NCBI GenBank assembly: GCA_029225065.1
Contig: JAQXVT010000048.1
Location: 1 to 64,000 of the forward strand
DNA: 64,000 nucleotides
Direction of reading: 5' to 3'
From: Lachnospiraceae bacterium
Lineage (GTDB): Bacteria; Bacillota; Clostridia; Lachnospirales; Lachnospiraceae
Shown here: one piece after another, positions 1-8,480 of the stretch
Layout of the letters: every line of letters starts with the position of its first letter
Numbering within the stretch: position 1 is the first letter of the stretch
Notes under the pieces: generated by a model
Database searches by the model: none
The model's input: the letters and a program-made list of their open reading frames with translations, nothing else
Told to the model about the DNA's origin: nothing
Made by a program: the position numbers and the translations under genes

Positions 1-143
1 GTGATGCCGTACTCACGGCTTTTGTAGCGCAGCGCAAGAGGTTGTCCTATCCGGAGCCGGAGTTCTTCCAGACTGTCTTCGTTTAGTGCTGCCGCCTGAA
101 AGAGACGGCGAAGTTCTGATGGAAACGAATCGTAGAACGGCAT
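1..143 (-). CDS. spoIIIAA: Stage III sporulation protein AA, N-terminal fragment (cut by window edge)
   Basis: The first 47 codons of a minus-strand gene are visible, beginning at the ATG at 143-141 and running off the left edge. The readable part includes MPFYDSFPSELRRLF and then LEELRLRIGQPLALR, which matches the conserved N-terminal region of SpoIIIAA, an AAA-type ATPase of the mother-cell SpoIIIA channel used during engulfment. A purine-rich AGAGAGG lies about 13 bases upstream, a slightly long spacing. No nearer in-frame start exists. The rest of a spoIIIA operon would lie outside the window. The assignment rests on a short fragment, so it is only moderately sure. Confidence 0.6.
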   Translation of the reverse strand, partial: MPFYDSFPSELRRLFQAAALNEDSLEELRLRIGQPLALRYKSREYGI

Positions 144-183
144 CCCATACCACGTCCTCTCTGAATCTCAGGACTCAACCCGG

Positions 184-240
184 TCAAAGCGGATATTCCA
201 GGTCCGCTTCGCTACTTGCTATTGCTTAGTGAAACAGCAA
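184..240. repeat. Dispersed intergenic hairpin, family A copy 1
   Basis: Left arm AAAGCGGAT (186-194), loop 195-201, right arm GTCCGCTTC (202-210), followed by CTACTTGCTATTGCTTAG, which resembles the tail of other copies. The stem has one T-G wobble and one terminal mismatch. It lies upstream of both spoIIIAA (minus) and arcC (plus). Confidence 0.65.
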
Positions 241-303
241 ACTCTTTTACTGCGTAAACAACAACCATGTTTCAATATATGGGACGGGTTCCTGGATTAT
301 GCC

Positions 304-332
304 TTGCTTTTTTATGCACGGAATAATATAAT
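304..332 (+). promoter_or_regulatory. Sigma-A promoter for carbamate kinase
   Basis: TTGCTT at 304-309 and TATAAT at 327-332 are separated by 17 bases. The predicted start near 339 would leave a leader of about 45 bases before the gene at 385. Confidence 0.6.
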
Positions 333-384
333 AAGTCATGATTATTAAGCACGAAATTCTTACGAAAGTACGAGGTATCCTGAT

Positions 385-1317
385 ATGAAAAAGAGAGTTG
401 TTGTTGCACTTGGCCATCGTGCGCTTGGCACGACGCTTCCGGATCAGAAGCTGGCAGTAAACTCTTCCGCTGTTATTCTTGCGGATCTGGTGGAGGAAGG
501 CGCACAGCTGATTATCACACACAGCAATGCACCGCAGGTCGGCATGATTCACACCGCGATGAACGAGTATGCAAAGGCACATGAGACATATGGCGCACCA
601 ATGTCTGTATGCTCCGCAATGAGCCAGGGTTATATTGGATATGATATTCAGAACGCACTGCGCGCAGAACTCTTAAAACGTGGCATTTATAAGACTGTTT
701 CCACGGTTCTGTCGCAGGTAACGGTAGACCCGTATGATGAGACATTCTACCATCCAACGAAAGTGATCGGCCGGTATATGACCGCAGAGGAAGCTGCTCT
801 GGAGGAGAAAAAGGGAAATTATGTTGTGGAGGAGCCTGGAAAAGGCTTCCGCCGGATCATTGCTTCCCCGAAGCCGATCGATATCGTAGAGATTGATGCA
901 ATTAATGCCCTCTCTGCAGCAGGACAGATCGTGATTGCCTGCGGAGGAGGCGGAATCCCGGTACTGAAACAGGGAAGCAAGCTGAAGGGTGCCAGCGCGG
1001 TCATCGAGAAAGATCTGGTCAGCGGACTGCTTGCGGATCTGACCGATGCGGATATGCTGATGCTCCTGACAAATGAAGAGTTTGTCAACATCAAGTACGG
1101 CACAGACAAGGAGACGCCGCTTGAGCGCATCACTGCCGAGGAAGCAAGAGTCCATATCGCAAACCATGAGTTTGGCGAGACAAAGATGCTGCCGAAGATC
1201 GAGGCATCCATCAACTTTGTCTCCAGAAAAGAAGGACGTACGGCGGTCATCACCTCCATCGACAAAGCGGTCGACGCTTATCTTGGAAAGACCGGTACGG
1301 TGATCTGCGAGAAATAG
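385..1317 (+). CDS. arcC: Carbamate kinase (divergent N-terminal loop)
   Basis: This 310-residue amino acid kinase family protein matches carbamate kinase, which interconverts carbamoyl phosphate plus ADP with carbamate plus ATP in the cytoplasm. Supporting motifs are THSNAPQVG near residue 52, DPYDETFYHPTKVIG near 119, FRRIIASPKP near 153, ACGGGGIPV near 185 and a C-terminal TNEEFVNIKYGT. The usual first loop (GGNAL) is replaced by GHRALGTT, a variant I recall in clostridial homologues. Arginine deiminase and ornithine transcarbamylase genes are not adjacent, so it may act in ATP production from another carbamoyl phosphate source such as purine or agmatine breakdown. It has its own promoter and terminator and appears monocistronic. 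Confidence 0.85.
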   Translation: MKKRVVVALGHRALGTTLPDQKLAVNSSAVILADLVEEGAQLIITHSNAPQVGMIHTAMNEYAKAHETYGAPMSVCSAMSQGYIGYDIQNALRAELLKRGIYKTVSTVLSQVTVDPYDETFYHPTKVIGRYMTAEEAALEEKKGNYVVEEPGKGFRRIIASPKPIDIVEIDAINALSAAGQIVIACGGGGIPVLKQGSKLKGASAVIEKDLVSGLLADLTDADMLMLLTNEEFVNIKYGTDKETPLERITAEEARVHIANHEFGETKMLPKIEASINFVSRKEGRTAVITSIDKAVDAYLGKTGTVICEK

Positions 1318-1344
1318 GGTTTTCTGAAAAACAGAACCAATAAA

Positions 1345-1386
1345 AAGAAGAACCAGAGGTTTATAAACCTGGTTCTTCTTATATTA
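1345..1386 (+). terminator. Intrinsic terminator after arcC
   Basis: Perfect 12-base arms AAGAAGAACCAG (1345-1356) and CTGGTTCTTCTT (1369-1380), extended inward by a GTTTATAAAC palindrome and followed by a T-rich run. It ends the carbamate kinase transcript 27 bases after its stop codon. Confidence 0.8.
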
Positions 1387-1747
1387 TATTTTATGAAACG
1401 CACATTTTTACTTTTCAGCTTCCTGATTGTCTGTCAATTCTGTTGTTTTAATTTTTGTCCTGTGCTGCTTTTAAGATGTTTTGGAAATCCCGCAGAGTCT
1501 CCCATAAAAGACTGGTCAAAAGTTAATACTACGAACCGTTTCTGTGCAAGCTCATTTTTCTCTTAGATGCTACACTCAGGCTAGTCAGACCTCTTTCGGA
1601 AGAACTCAGGTACAGAGCCGGAATCCAGGATTTTGTTCAGGTTCTTCAGGAAATAAACGCCATTTTTTATTCACAAAAGACACAGAGTAAAACCTGTACG
1701 AATCAGTTTTCACTCTGTGTCTTTTGTGATCGCCTTAATATATAATT
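1387..1747. other. Gene-free stretch with one long inverted repeat
   Basis: No convincing open reading frame is seen. The only structure is a perfect 18-base inverted repeat at 1671-1688 and 1712-1729 (arms contain ACAAAAGACACAGAGT), immediately downstream of dut on the minus strand. It probably ends the dut transcript, although the minus-strand flank after the stem is not a clear U tract. The rest (1390-1660) shows nothing I can name and may be decayed sequence. Confidence 0.4.
1671..1729 (-). terminator. Probable terminator of the pheS-dut run
   Basis: An 18-base-pair perfect stem with a 23-base loop lies 19 bases past the dut stop codon. The weak U tract is the reason for the modest confidence; it could also be an RNA stabilising stem. 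Confidence 0.5.
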
Positions 1748-2182
1748 TTAATTCTTTCCGGTACTTCCGATTCCGCCGCGGTCCGGTGCTTCGAGCCGCT
1801 CACACTCTTCAAAGTGAAGTGTCGGTTGATGCTCCATGATGCGGAACTGGCAGATTCGGTCATTTTTGTGGATCTCAGTATCGCGCAGCGCATACGCCGG
1901 CATATACCACCAGTCGTTTGGACCGGCATACGTCTCATCTACGACGCCCATATGGTTTGTCTGGATAATGCCGAAGTTTTTGTAGGTAGAACTGCGCGGC
2001 ACGATGTGTGCCTCATAGCCCTCCGGCAGCTGCATTGCCACGCCGAGCGGAATCAGGCGGAACTCGCCTTTTTTCATCACGATGTCCTCTGCTGCACGCA
2101 GGTCGATCCAGTCTGATTTGCCATCAATGTATTCGAGACGTTTGATGTCATCGTTTAAATACTGAATTTTAATATTTTTCAT
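1748..2182 (-). CDS. dut: dUTP diphosphatase
   Basis: This is a 144-residue trimeric-type dUTPase, which hydrolyses dUTP to dUMP and diphosphate and keeps uracil out of DNA. The five family motifs are recognisable: DLRAAED (27-33), PRSS (62-65), GVVDETYAG (79-87) with the substrate Tyr, RICQFRI (109-115) and the C-terminal RGGIGSTG (135-142). I chose the ATG at 2182 because AAAAGGA stands in front of it and family homology begins there. A longer frame reaching 2293 would read through the repeat hairpin and is not real. The gene is last in the run led by pheS, 110 bases behind nrdG with repeats in between. Confidence 0.9.
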   Translation of the reverse strand: MKNIKIQYLNDDIKRLEYIDGKSDWIDLRAAEDIVMKKGEFRLIPLGVAMQLPEGYEAHIVPRSSTYKNFGIIQTNHMGVVDETYAGPNDWWYMPAYALRDTEIHKNDRICQFRIMEHQPTLHFEECERLEAPDRGGIGSTGKN

Positions 2183-2219
2183 GCTTTGTTTTCCTTTTTT
2201 ATATGATTTTTGCCGCAAA

Positions 2220-2303
2220 TCAAAGCGGATATTGCTATCTGCTTTGCTACTGGCAGGCAGCTCATAAGGGATCCTCCCACTGACGTGGGCCACTACTTAT
2301 GAG
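2220..2303. repeat. Family A hairpin next to a family B palindrome
   Basis: Family A core: AAAGCGGAT (2222-2230), six-base loop, ATCTGCTTT (2237-2245). Directly after it lies family B: CTCATAAG (2261-2268) with CTTATGAG (2296-2303) and an inner CCCAC/GTGGG pair. The palindrome overlaps the last codons and TAG stop of nrdG. It sits between nrdG and dut. Confidence 0.65.
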
Positions 2304-2781
2304 AGATCATGTATCCCTGCCGCAATGATTCCGGCACGTCGATCACGTGCTGATTTGAGCTTCCCCTCCAGTGCAGCTGCGTATCGCGCAGCTCTTTTTC
2401 GTAGCGCCCATCCACCAGCACATCGATATAGTTCAAAATTTCGTGTCCCATCAGCGCAGACCACTCATATCCGGTGTAAAGCCAGATCGTTTTGTTCGGA
2501 AACTGCTCTTTGATTTCTTTTGCAAGCGCGGTAATCTCCGCCTCATTTGCTTCGTGAAGTGGATCGCCGCCGCTGAAGGTGATGCCGGAAACGTATGGCT
2601 TTCCCAGCTCGGCGAAAAGCTCGTGCTTCTCTTTCTCTGTAAACGGGAGTCCACCGTTCGGATCCCAGGTCAGCGGATTCTGACACTCCGGACAGCCGTG
2701 ACTGCACCCGGCCACCCACAGCACCACGCGGAGTCCGTCGCCGTTTAGCATATCGTCCTTTGTAATGTTATGATATCTCAT
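2293..2781 (-). CDS. nrdG: Anaerobic ribonucleotide reductase activating protein
   Basis: This 162-residue radical SAM enzyme generates the glycyl radical on the anaerobic class III ribonucleotide reductase NrdD. The cluster-binding signature CSHGCPEC gives cysteines at 26, 30 and 33, in the C-x3-C-x2-C spacing used by NrdG-type activases. A GGDP motif for SAM binding follows at 71-74. The length is normal for the family. The partner nrdD is not in the window. The gene starts 8 bases after queA ends, so the two are probably cotranscribed. Its 3' end runs into a family B palindrome, which supplies the final His-Lys codons and stop. Pairing with dut downstream gives a small nucleotide-metabolism set. 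Confidence 0.9.
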   Translation of the reverse strand: MRYHNITKDDMLNGDGLRVVLWVAGCSHGCPECQNPLTWDPNGGLPFTEKEKHELFAELGKPYVSGITFSGGDPLHEANEAEITALAKEIKEQFPNKTIWLYTGYEWSALMGHEILNYIDVLVDGRYEKELRDTQLHWRGSSNQHVIDVPESLRQGYMISHK

Positions 2782-2789
2782 GGCTGACC

Positions 2790-3848
2790 TCAGTTATCTG
2801 ATTCCGTTGTGCCGGTACTGTCGTCCGTGATCAGCATGGCGTCTCCAAAGGAGAAAAATCTGTATTTTTCCCGAACCGCTTCCTCATACGCGGTCATAAT
2901 GTGTTCTTTTCCGGCCAGCGCGGACACCAGCATCAAAAGCGTGGACTCCGGAAGGTGGAAGTTTGTGATCAGGCAGTCCAACACTTTGAATTGATATCCC
3001 GGATAGATAAAAATTTCGGTCCAGCCGCTGCACGGGCGCAGTGTACCGTCCGGTGCTGCTGCGGATTCGATTGTCCGACAGCTCGTTGTGCCGACACAGA
3101 TGATGCGTCCGCCGTTTTTCCTTGTCTCATTGATGAGGTTTGCTGCAGTCTCGTCGACCTGGTAAAATTCAGAGTGCATGTGATGCTGTGTCACATCCTC
3201 GACCTTGACCGGGCGGAAGGTGCCAAGCCCGACGTGTAGTGTGACCTCTGCGATATTCACGCCCATCGCCCGCACTTTTTCCAGCAGTTCCGGTGTAAAA
3301 TGAAGGCCGGCGGTCGGTGCTGCTGCGGATCCCTCATATTTTGCGTAGACGGTCTGGTAGCGGTTTTTATCTTTCAGCTCATGGGTGATATACGGCGGCA
3401 GCGGCATCTGTCCGAGCTGATCCAGAATCTCCTCAAAGACGCCCTTGTACGTGAACTGAATCAGGCGGTTGCCCTCCTCCACGATATCAACAACTTCTCC
3501 GACTAAAAGTCCGTCACCGAAGATAATTTTTGTACCGATACGTGCCTTTTTTCCCGGCTTTACAAGGGTTTCCCAGATGTTGTTTTCTTTTCGCTTCAGG
3601 AGAAGAATCTCGATCAGCGCACCGGTTCCCTCCCGTGTTCCGTAGAGACGTGCCGGGATAACTTTCGTGTTGTTTATGACAAGGCAGTCTCCCTTGTGAA
3701 GGTAATCGGTGATATTATAAAAGTGACGGTGATGCATTTCACCCGTCTTTTTATTCAGTACAAGAAGCCGCGAAGCTGAGCGATCCTCAAGTGGATCCTG
3801 AGCGATCAGTTCCTGCGGCAGATCAAAATAAAAATCAGACGTTTTCAT
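2790..3848 (-). CDS. queA: S-adenosylmethionine:tRNA ribosyltransferase-isomerase
   Basis: QueA transfers and isomerises the ribose of S-adenosylmethionine onto 7-aminomethyl-7-deazaguanine at the wobble position of GUN tRNAs, giving epoxyqueuosine. The protein is 352 residues, close to the usual length. Typical features are the N-terminal [16 protein letters not shown], the central [25 protein letters not shown] and the C-terminal [17 protein letters not shown]. The start codon overlaps the end of the upstream phosphatase gene by 14 bases, so translation is likely coupled. Other queuosine genes (tgt, queG/queH) are not here. It belongs to the run that begins at the Phe T-box. Confidence 0.93.
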   Translation of the reverse strand: MKTSDFYFDLPQELIAQDPLEDRSASRLLVLNKKTGEMHHRHFYNITDYLHKGDCLVINNTKVIPARLYGTREGTGALIEILLLKRKENNIWETLVKPGKKARIGTKIIFGDGLLVGEVVDIVEEGNRLIQFTYKGVFEEILDQLGQMPLPPYITHELKDKNRYQTVYAKYEGSAAAPTAGLHFTPELLEKVRAMGVNIAEVTLHVGLGTFRPVKVEDVTQHHMHSEFYQVDETAANLINETRKNGGRIICVGTTSCRTIESAAAPDGTLRPCSGWTEIFIYPGYQFKVLDCLITNFHLPESTLLMLVSALAGKEHIMTAYEEAVREKYRFFSFGDAMLITDDSTGTTESDN

Positions 3849-4485
3849 AATATATCTTATCCTGTTCTATGATTGCCCAGCGAGGGGCATCTGTTTCGTT
3901 GCTTTCCTTTGTGCGCGGCAAAAGTTCGACGATTGTGACGGCACAGTTCGGTGGAACCCCTCCATCCCAGAAGTCGACCAGAGCAGCGTGCCTGATGTGC
4001 GCCAACAGGGCGCGGCTTGCCGCACCGTGCGTCGAAATGAGAATTGTTTTGTCGGCGAGCTCCGTTTTCTGTGCAAGCTCGTCAAGAAACGCTGCGGTCC
4101 TGGCAAGAAGCTGCGGCAGGCTTTCTGCGTCCTTCGGCGGAATAAACTGATCCGGGTGTGAAAAAAAACTCTGAAAAATCGGATCAACCAGTGCTCCGCT
4201 TTCATCTCTCACGCGCCGTCCTTCGTATGTGCCAAAACCAATCTCCTGAATCCGCGCATCCTCCAGAAAAGGAATCGTTCGGTTCCCAAGTATAATCTGT
4301 GCTGTCTCTTTTGCGCGCAGAAGCGGACTTGTAATACAGAGGTCAAACGGAACCATCTGCAAAGCACGGGCGGTCACCTGTGCAAGTTCCCGCCCGTTTT
4401 CATTTAATGGAATATCAGTCTGACCCTGAAGAAAAAGCTCTTTGTTCCATGCGGTCTCCCCATGGCGAATGATATACAGTTTCAT
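3835..4485 (-). CDS. Histidine phosphatase family protein
   Basis: A 216-residue member of the phosphoglycerate mutase-like histidine phosphatase superfamily. The catalytic signature RHGETAWN (R7, H8) is at the N terminus and the second catalytic histidine is in STHGAAS near residue 152, with a conserved [10 protein letters not shown] segment near 54. The substrate cannot be told from sequence; relatives include alpha-ribazole phosphatase, fructose bisphosphatase and small-molecule phosphatases. It starts 20 bases after pheT and overlaps queA, so it is an internal gene of the pheS-led run. There are no cobalamin genes nearby, so I do not call it CobC. Confidence 0.8.
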   Translation of the reverse strand: MKLYIIRHGETAWNKELFLQGQTDIPLNENGRELAQVTARALQMVPFDLCITSPLLRAKETAQIILGNRTIPFLEDARIQEIGFGTYEGRRVRDESGALVDPIFQSFFSHPDQFIPPKDAESLPQLLARTAAFLDELAQKTELADKTILISTHGAASRALLAHIRHAALVDFWDGGVPPNCAVTIVELLPRTKESNETDAPRWAIIEQDKIYYENV

Positions 4486-4505
4486 TTTTCAGTCCTTTTC
4501 CGCGA

Positions 4506-6923
4506 TCAGGAACGGATATCGATGCCCATGGATTCCAGACCATTCCAGATCTTCTTCATTGCTGCGGTGATATCGCTCTCACCAAGCGTGCGGTCTTTCG
4601 CACGGAACGTGATGGAGTAAGCCATGGACTTGAATCCAGCTTTGATCTGTGCGCCCTCATAAATATCGAAGAGCTCACAGCCCTCAAGGATCTGTCCGCC
4701 GCGTTTGATGATCATCTCCTCGATCTGTCCTGCAAGGATGGATTTCGGAACGACCATACTGATGTCACGTGTGACAGCCGGGAATTTTGCAATGCCCTGA
4801 TATTTTCTGTCATACGTTGCAAGCTTCACGATCTCCGGCATATCGAGAACAGCAATGTAAGCCTTCTCTCCAATTCCGTACGTAGCTGCAACGGTCGGAT
4901 GTACCTCTCCGAGATAGCCAACCAGTGTCTCGCCGCAGTAAATATTTGCCTGGCGGCCCGGATGCAGGAACGGCTTTCCGCTCTCCGGGGAATACGTCTT
5001 GCGGCAGGTGATGCCGACTTTCTCAAGGAACTCTTCCACGACACCCTTCATCGTGAAGAAATCACCGTCACCGTACATACCAAGCGTAAACTGCATGCGC
5101 TCATCCGGCAGCTCGGTCAGTGGAAGTGCCTTCGGCAGGTAAATGTTTCCAAGCTCATAGAGACGTACATTTTTGTTGCGGTGGCTATAGTTGAATGCGA
5201 GGGAGGTCAGCATGCCGTTTACCGACTGGGTACGCATGATACTGAAATCTTCGCCGAGCGGATTCATGATGCGGATCGCATTGCGAAGCGGAGAATCTGT
5301 CGGAATCAGGAGCTTGTCGAATGCCTTCGGACTCTCAAAAGAGTACATCATTCCCTGCGAGAATCCACAGAACTCTGCGATATCCTGTGCTGTTGCGCGC
5401 ACACGAAGGTCAAACGGAAGCTTTCCGGTTGTGGCCTCTCCACTCGGGAGTGTAGTCGGAATATTGGCATATCCGTAGAATCTTGCAACCTCCTCTGCCA
5501 GATCAGCAGTGCGGAACAGATCCTGACGGAAGGTCGGAGCGATGACTTCATTTGTCACCTCGTCGTATCCAAGATCAATCTTTTTGAAATAAGCAAGCAT
5601 CTGGTCTGCGGAAATATCTGTGCCGAGCAGTGCGTTGATGCGGTCCGGCTCAAACGGGATGCGTACCGGCTGTTTTACGACCGGATAAACATCTACCATA
5701 CCGCCGACAACCTCTCCTGCACCAAGCTCCTCGATCAGCTGGCAGGCACGGTTGATTGCTTCCTCTGCGTTGTTCGGATCCAATCCTTTCTCAAATTTTG
5801 CAGATGCGTCGGTACGAAGGCCGATTCTCTTTGCAGAGAGACGGATGTTTGTTCCATCGAAGCAGGCTGCCTCAAACAGCATGGTCTTGACATCATCTGT
5901 AATCATGGAGTTCTCACCGCCCATGATACCTGCGATACCAACGGATTTCTCACCATCGCAGATTACCAGAACATTTTCATCCAGCGTGCGCTCCTGATCG
6001 TCGAGTGTGACGAACTTCTCGCCCTTTTCTGCGCGTCGTACAATAATCTCATGACCGGAGAGCTGATCATAGTCGTATGCATGCATCGGCTGGCCATACT
6101 CTTCCATGATATAGTTTGTGATATCGACGATATTATTGATCGGACGGATGCCTGCTGCTGCAAGGCGGCGCTGCATCCACTTCGGTGACGGTGCGATATG
6201 GATGTTCTTTACGACTCTTGCGCAGTAGCGTGGGCAGAGATCGGTATCCTTTACCGTTACCTTAATATAATCTGCTGCGTTTTCGTCATTTCCGGTCGGT
6301 GTGACAACCGGCGGATGAAATTTTTTTCCAAATGTGGCAGCGGCCTCTCTTGCAATTCCGATTACGCCGAAGCAGTCCACACGGTTGGAAGTAATCTCAT
6401 ATTCAAAAGTGACATCATGCAGTCCGAGTGCCTCGATTGCGTCTGCACCAACCTCAGCATCCTCCGGGAAAATGTAGATGCCGTATTCCGGTGCTTCCGG
6501 GTACAGCTCTTTGGTCGAACCAAGCTCTTCGATGGAGCACATCATACCGTTTGACTCTACGCCGCGCAGTTTCCCTTTTTTGATTTTAATGCCGCCCTCG
6601 GTCATCTTGCCGTCATGATTTCCGGCTACTCTTCCGCCGTCCAGTACGACCGGAACCTTGTCGCCCTCTTTGACATTCGGTGCGCCGGTGACGATCTGAA
6701 TCGTCTCGCTTCCGATATTTACCTGGCAGATGATCAGCTTGTCTGCGTCCGGATGACGCTCGATTTTTTCGATCTGACCGATGACGATCTTTTCCAGATC
6801 GCGGTCAGCTGCCTCATATCCCTCCACCTTTGTTCCGGAGAGTGTCATTGCATCCGTATATTCCTGAGCCGTGCAGTCAAGATCCGGTACGTATGCTTTA
6901 ATCCAGGATAACGTTGTATTCAT
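4506..6923 (-). CDS. pheT: Phenylalanyl-tRNA synthetase beta subunit
   Basis: The 805-residue beta subunit of the alpha2-beta2 enzyme that charges tRNA-Phe. An EMAP/tRNA-binding domain occupies about residues 40-155, the B3/B4 editing domain follows at about 205-380 (YCARVVKNIHIAPSPKWMQ and NNIVDITNYIMEEYGQPMH at its front), then B5, the catalytic-like core and a C-terminal anticodon-binding FDX-ACB domain at about 710-805 (KFPAVTRDISMVVPK). Length and domain order are normal for bacterial PheT. It starts 13 bases after pheS. Expression should be set by the T-box leader upstream of pheS. Confidence 0.96.
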   Translation of the reverse strand: MNTTLSWIKAYVPDLDCTAQEYTDAMTLSGTKVEGYEAADRDLEKIVIGQIEKIERHPDADKLIICQVNIGSETIQIVTGAPNVKEGDKVPVVLDGGRVAGNHDGKMTEGGIKIKKGKLRGVESNGMMCSIEELGSTKELYPEAPEYGIYIFPEDAEVGADAIEALGLHDVTFEYEITSNRVDCFGVIGIAREAAATFGKKFHPPVVTPTGNDENAADYIKVTVKDTDLCPRYCARVVKNIHIAPSPKWMQRRLAAAGIRPINNIVDITNYIMEEYGQPMHAYDYDQLSGHEIIVRRAEKGEKFVTLDDQERTLDENVLVICDGEKSVGIAGIMGGENSMITDDVKTMLFEAACFDGTNIRLSAKRIGLRTDASAKFEKGLDPNNAEEAINRACQLIEELGAGEVVGGMVDVYPVVKQPVRIPFEPDRINALLGTDISADQMLAYFKKIDLGYDEVTNEVIAPTFRQDLFRTADLAEEVARFYGYANIPTTLPSGEATTGKLPFDLRVRATAQDIAEFCGFSQGMMYSFESPKAFDKLLIPTDSPLRNAIRIMNPLGEDFSIMRTQSVNGMLTSLAFNYSHRNKNVRLYELGNIYLPKALPLTELPDERMQFTLGMYGDGDFFTMKGVVEEFLEKVGITCRKTYSPESGKPFLHPGRQANIYCGETLVGYLGEVHPTVAATYGIGEKAYIAVLDMPEIVKLATYDRKYQGIAKFPAVTRDISMVVPKSILAGQIEEMIIKRGGQILEGCELFDIYEGAQIKAGFKSMAYSITFRAKDRTLGESDITAAMKKIWNGLESMGIDIRS

Positions 6924-6936
6924 TTTCTTCTCCTCC

Positions 6937-7956
6937 TTAGAACTGTTTCAGGAAACGAACGTCGTTCTCGTACAGTAATCTCATGTCATCAATTTCATAT
7001 TTCAGCAGTGCGATACGCTCCAGACCGACACCGAATGCGAAACCGGTGTATTCGTTCGGGTCAATGCCGCACATCTCAAGTACGTGCGGATGTACCATGC
7101 CGCAGCCGAGAATTTCGATCCAGCCGCTGCCCTTGCAGAAACGGCAGCCCTTTCCGCCGCATTTGAAGCAGGAAACATCTACCTCTGCGCTCGGCTCTGT
7201 GAACGGGAAATGATGCGGACGGAATTTTGTCTTGGTCTCCGCACCAAACAGTTCTTTTGCAAACTCCTCCAGGGTTCCCTTCAAGTCTGCAAATGTGATG
7301 TTTTTGTCGACAACAAGTCCCTCGATCTGATGGAAGGACGGAGAATGGGTTGCATCTACCTCATCAGAACGGAATACGCGTCCCGGTGCGATCATACGGA
7401 TCGGAAGCTTGCCCTGTTCCATGATACGTGCCTGTACCGGAGAAGTCTGAGTACGCAGTACGATATCCTTGTTGATGTAAAAGGTATCCTGCTCATCCTT
7501 TGCCGGATGGTTTGCCGGAATGTTCAGTTTTTCGAAGTTGTACAGATCATATTCGATTTCCGGTCCCTCGACTACCTCATAGCCCATACCGATGAAGATA
7601 CGCTCTACTTCTTCCAGCGCGATTGTGTTCGGGTGGCGATGGCCAACGTTGTTTTTCTTTGCCGGAAGCGTAACGTCAATGACCTCTGATTTCAGCTGGT
7701 GCTCCAGAGCCTGCGCTTCCATTTTTTTCTTCGTCTCATCGAGGAAGTTCTCGATCTGTGTTCTGGTCTCATTGACCAGCTGTCCGAATGCCGGACGATC
7801 CTCCGGTGCAACTTCCTTCATGCTTTTTAATACAGCGGTGAGTTTTCCTTTTTTTCCAAGGAAATTGACGCGGACATCATTCAGTTTGTCCAGTGCGCCA
7901 GCCTGCTCAATCTGAGCAAGGGCTTCTTCCTTGATTGACTGCAGTTTGTCTTTCAT
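6937..7956 (-). CDS. pheS: Phenylalanyl-tRNA synthetase alpha subunit
   Basis: The 339-residue catalytic alpha subunit of phenylalanyl-tRNA synthetase. A coiled-coil N-terminal arm (about residues 1-85) precedes the class II core, with HRVFRSDEVDATHSPSFHQI-type motif 2 residues near 195 and motif 3 GVGLERIALL near 310. The Cys-rich loop CFKCGGKGCRFC (about 256-267) found in many PheS proteins is present. It is the first gene behind the T-box leader and is followed after 13 bases by pheT. Confidence 0.96.
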   Translation of the reverse strand: MKDKLQSIKEEALAQIEQAGALDKLNDVRVNFLGKKGKLTAVLKSMKEVAPEDRPAFGQLVNETRTQIENFLDETKKKMEAQALEHQLKSEVIDVTLPAKKNNVGHRHPNTIALEEVERIFIGMGYEVVEGPEIEYDLYNFEKLNIPANHPAKDEQDTFYINKDIVLRTQTSPVQARIMEQGKLPIRMIAPGRVFRSDEVDATHSPSFHQIEGLVVDKNITFADLKGTLEEFAKELFGAETKTKFRPHHFPFTEPSAEVDVSCFKCGGKGCRFCKGSGWIEILGCGMVHPHVLEMCGIDPNEYTGFAFGVGLERIALLKYEIDDMRLLYENDVRFLKQF

Positions 7957-8110
7957 GGCGTATATTCCTTTCTTTTGGATTTTTCAGTGTGAATAAGTGA
8001 GGGAAATGCTCCGGACGTTCCGTGGGCAGCAGGTCACAGACCCGCCCGCTGCGCGGACTATCCGCTGCTTACAGTAGCTTCTGTCTGTGGCTTATTCGTG
8101 GCATGCCGGT

Positions 8111-8148
8111 CATAAGGGATCCTCCCGCTGCGCGGGTCCTTCCTTATG
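8111..8148. repeat. Family B palindrome, copy 2
   Basis: CATAAGG (8111-8117) pairs with CCTTATG (8142-8148), with an inner CCCGC/GCGGG stem (8124-8135). The outer arms and the GGGATCCTCCC stretch match the copy at 2261-2303, while the inner pair differs by a compensated A-T to G-C change. It lies between the T-box terminator and pheS. Confidence 0.6.
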
Positions 8149-8175
8149 ATATGCGCTGAACTACATGACACACAC

Positions 8176-8446
8176 AAAGAAAGCTCCGCCCCTCTGATAG
8201 GGACGAAGCTGTATGTTCCGTGGTACCACCCTGCTTCCTGCCATCCGGCAGGCACTTGGTATGCGTAACGTGCACTGACGTCTTCTTCTACTTGGACTTC
8301 CGTTCAAAGAGGAGGCTCCGGTGTGAAATTTCGAACGGTATCTGAACCTGAGGAGCTTCCAGCCGCTGACATCCTCTCTCTGTCGGAAAATACACTTCTA
8401 CTTTGCACCATCTGCGCTTTTTTTCTATAAAAGTTTCTTATATACC
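8176..8446 (-). promoter_or_regulatory. Phenylalanine T-box riboswitch leader of pheST
   Basis: The minus strand carries the T-box sequence GGGTGGTACCACGG (8217-8231), the antiterminator element that pairs with the acceptor end of uncharged tRNA. It is followed by a terminator hairpin, AGCTTCGTCCCT-type arms at 8182-8193 and 8199-8210, then a U-rich run. The upstream 200 bases fold into several stems as expected for stem I to III, including AGTA near the 5' end. A plausible UUC (Phe) specifier is at 8327-8325 in ATTTCAC, which fits the pheS-pheT genes downstream. The exact specifier needs a covariance alignment. Uncharged tRNA-Phe should favour read-through. Confidence 0.88.
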
Positions 8447-8452
8447 CTTGCT

Positions 8453-8480
8453 ATTGTACCACACGAAAATTATCTGTCAA
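8453..8480 (-). promoter_or_regulatory. Promoter of the pheST T-box leader
   Basis: TTGACA (8480-8475) and TACAAT (8458-8453) are separated by 16 bases. The -35 box lies inside the last codons of the upstream yihY-like gene, so the two transcription units abut without a spacer. Confidence 0.75.

Noticed and set aside
4899-6188. A 429-codon plus-strand open frame antisense to pheT
   Set aside because: Cys-rich composition with no family features, and the opposite strand is an intact pheT.
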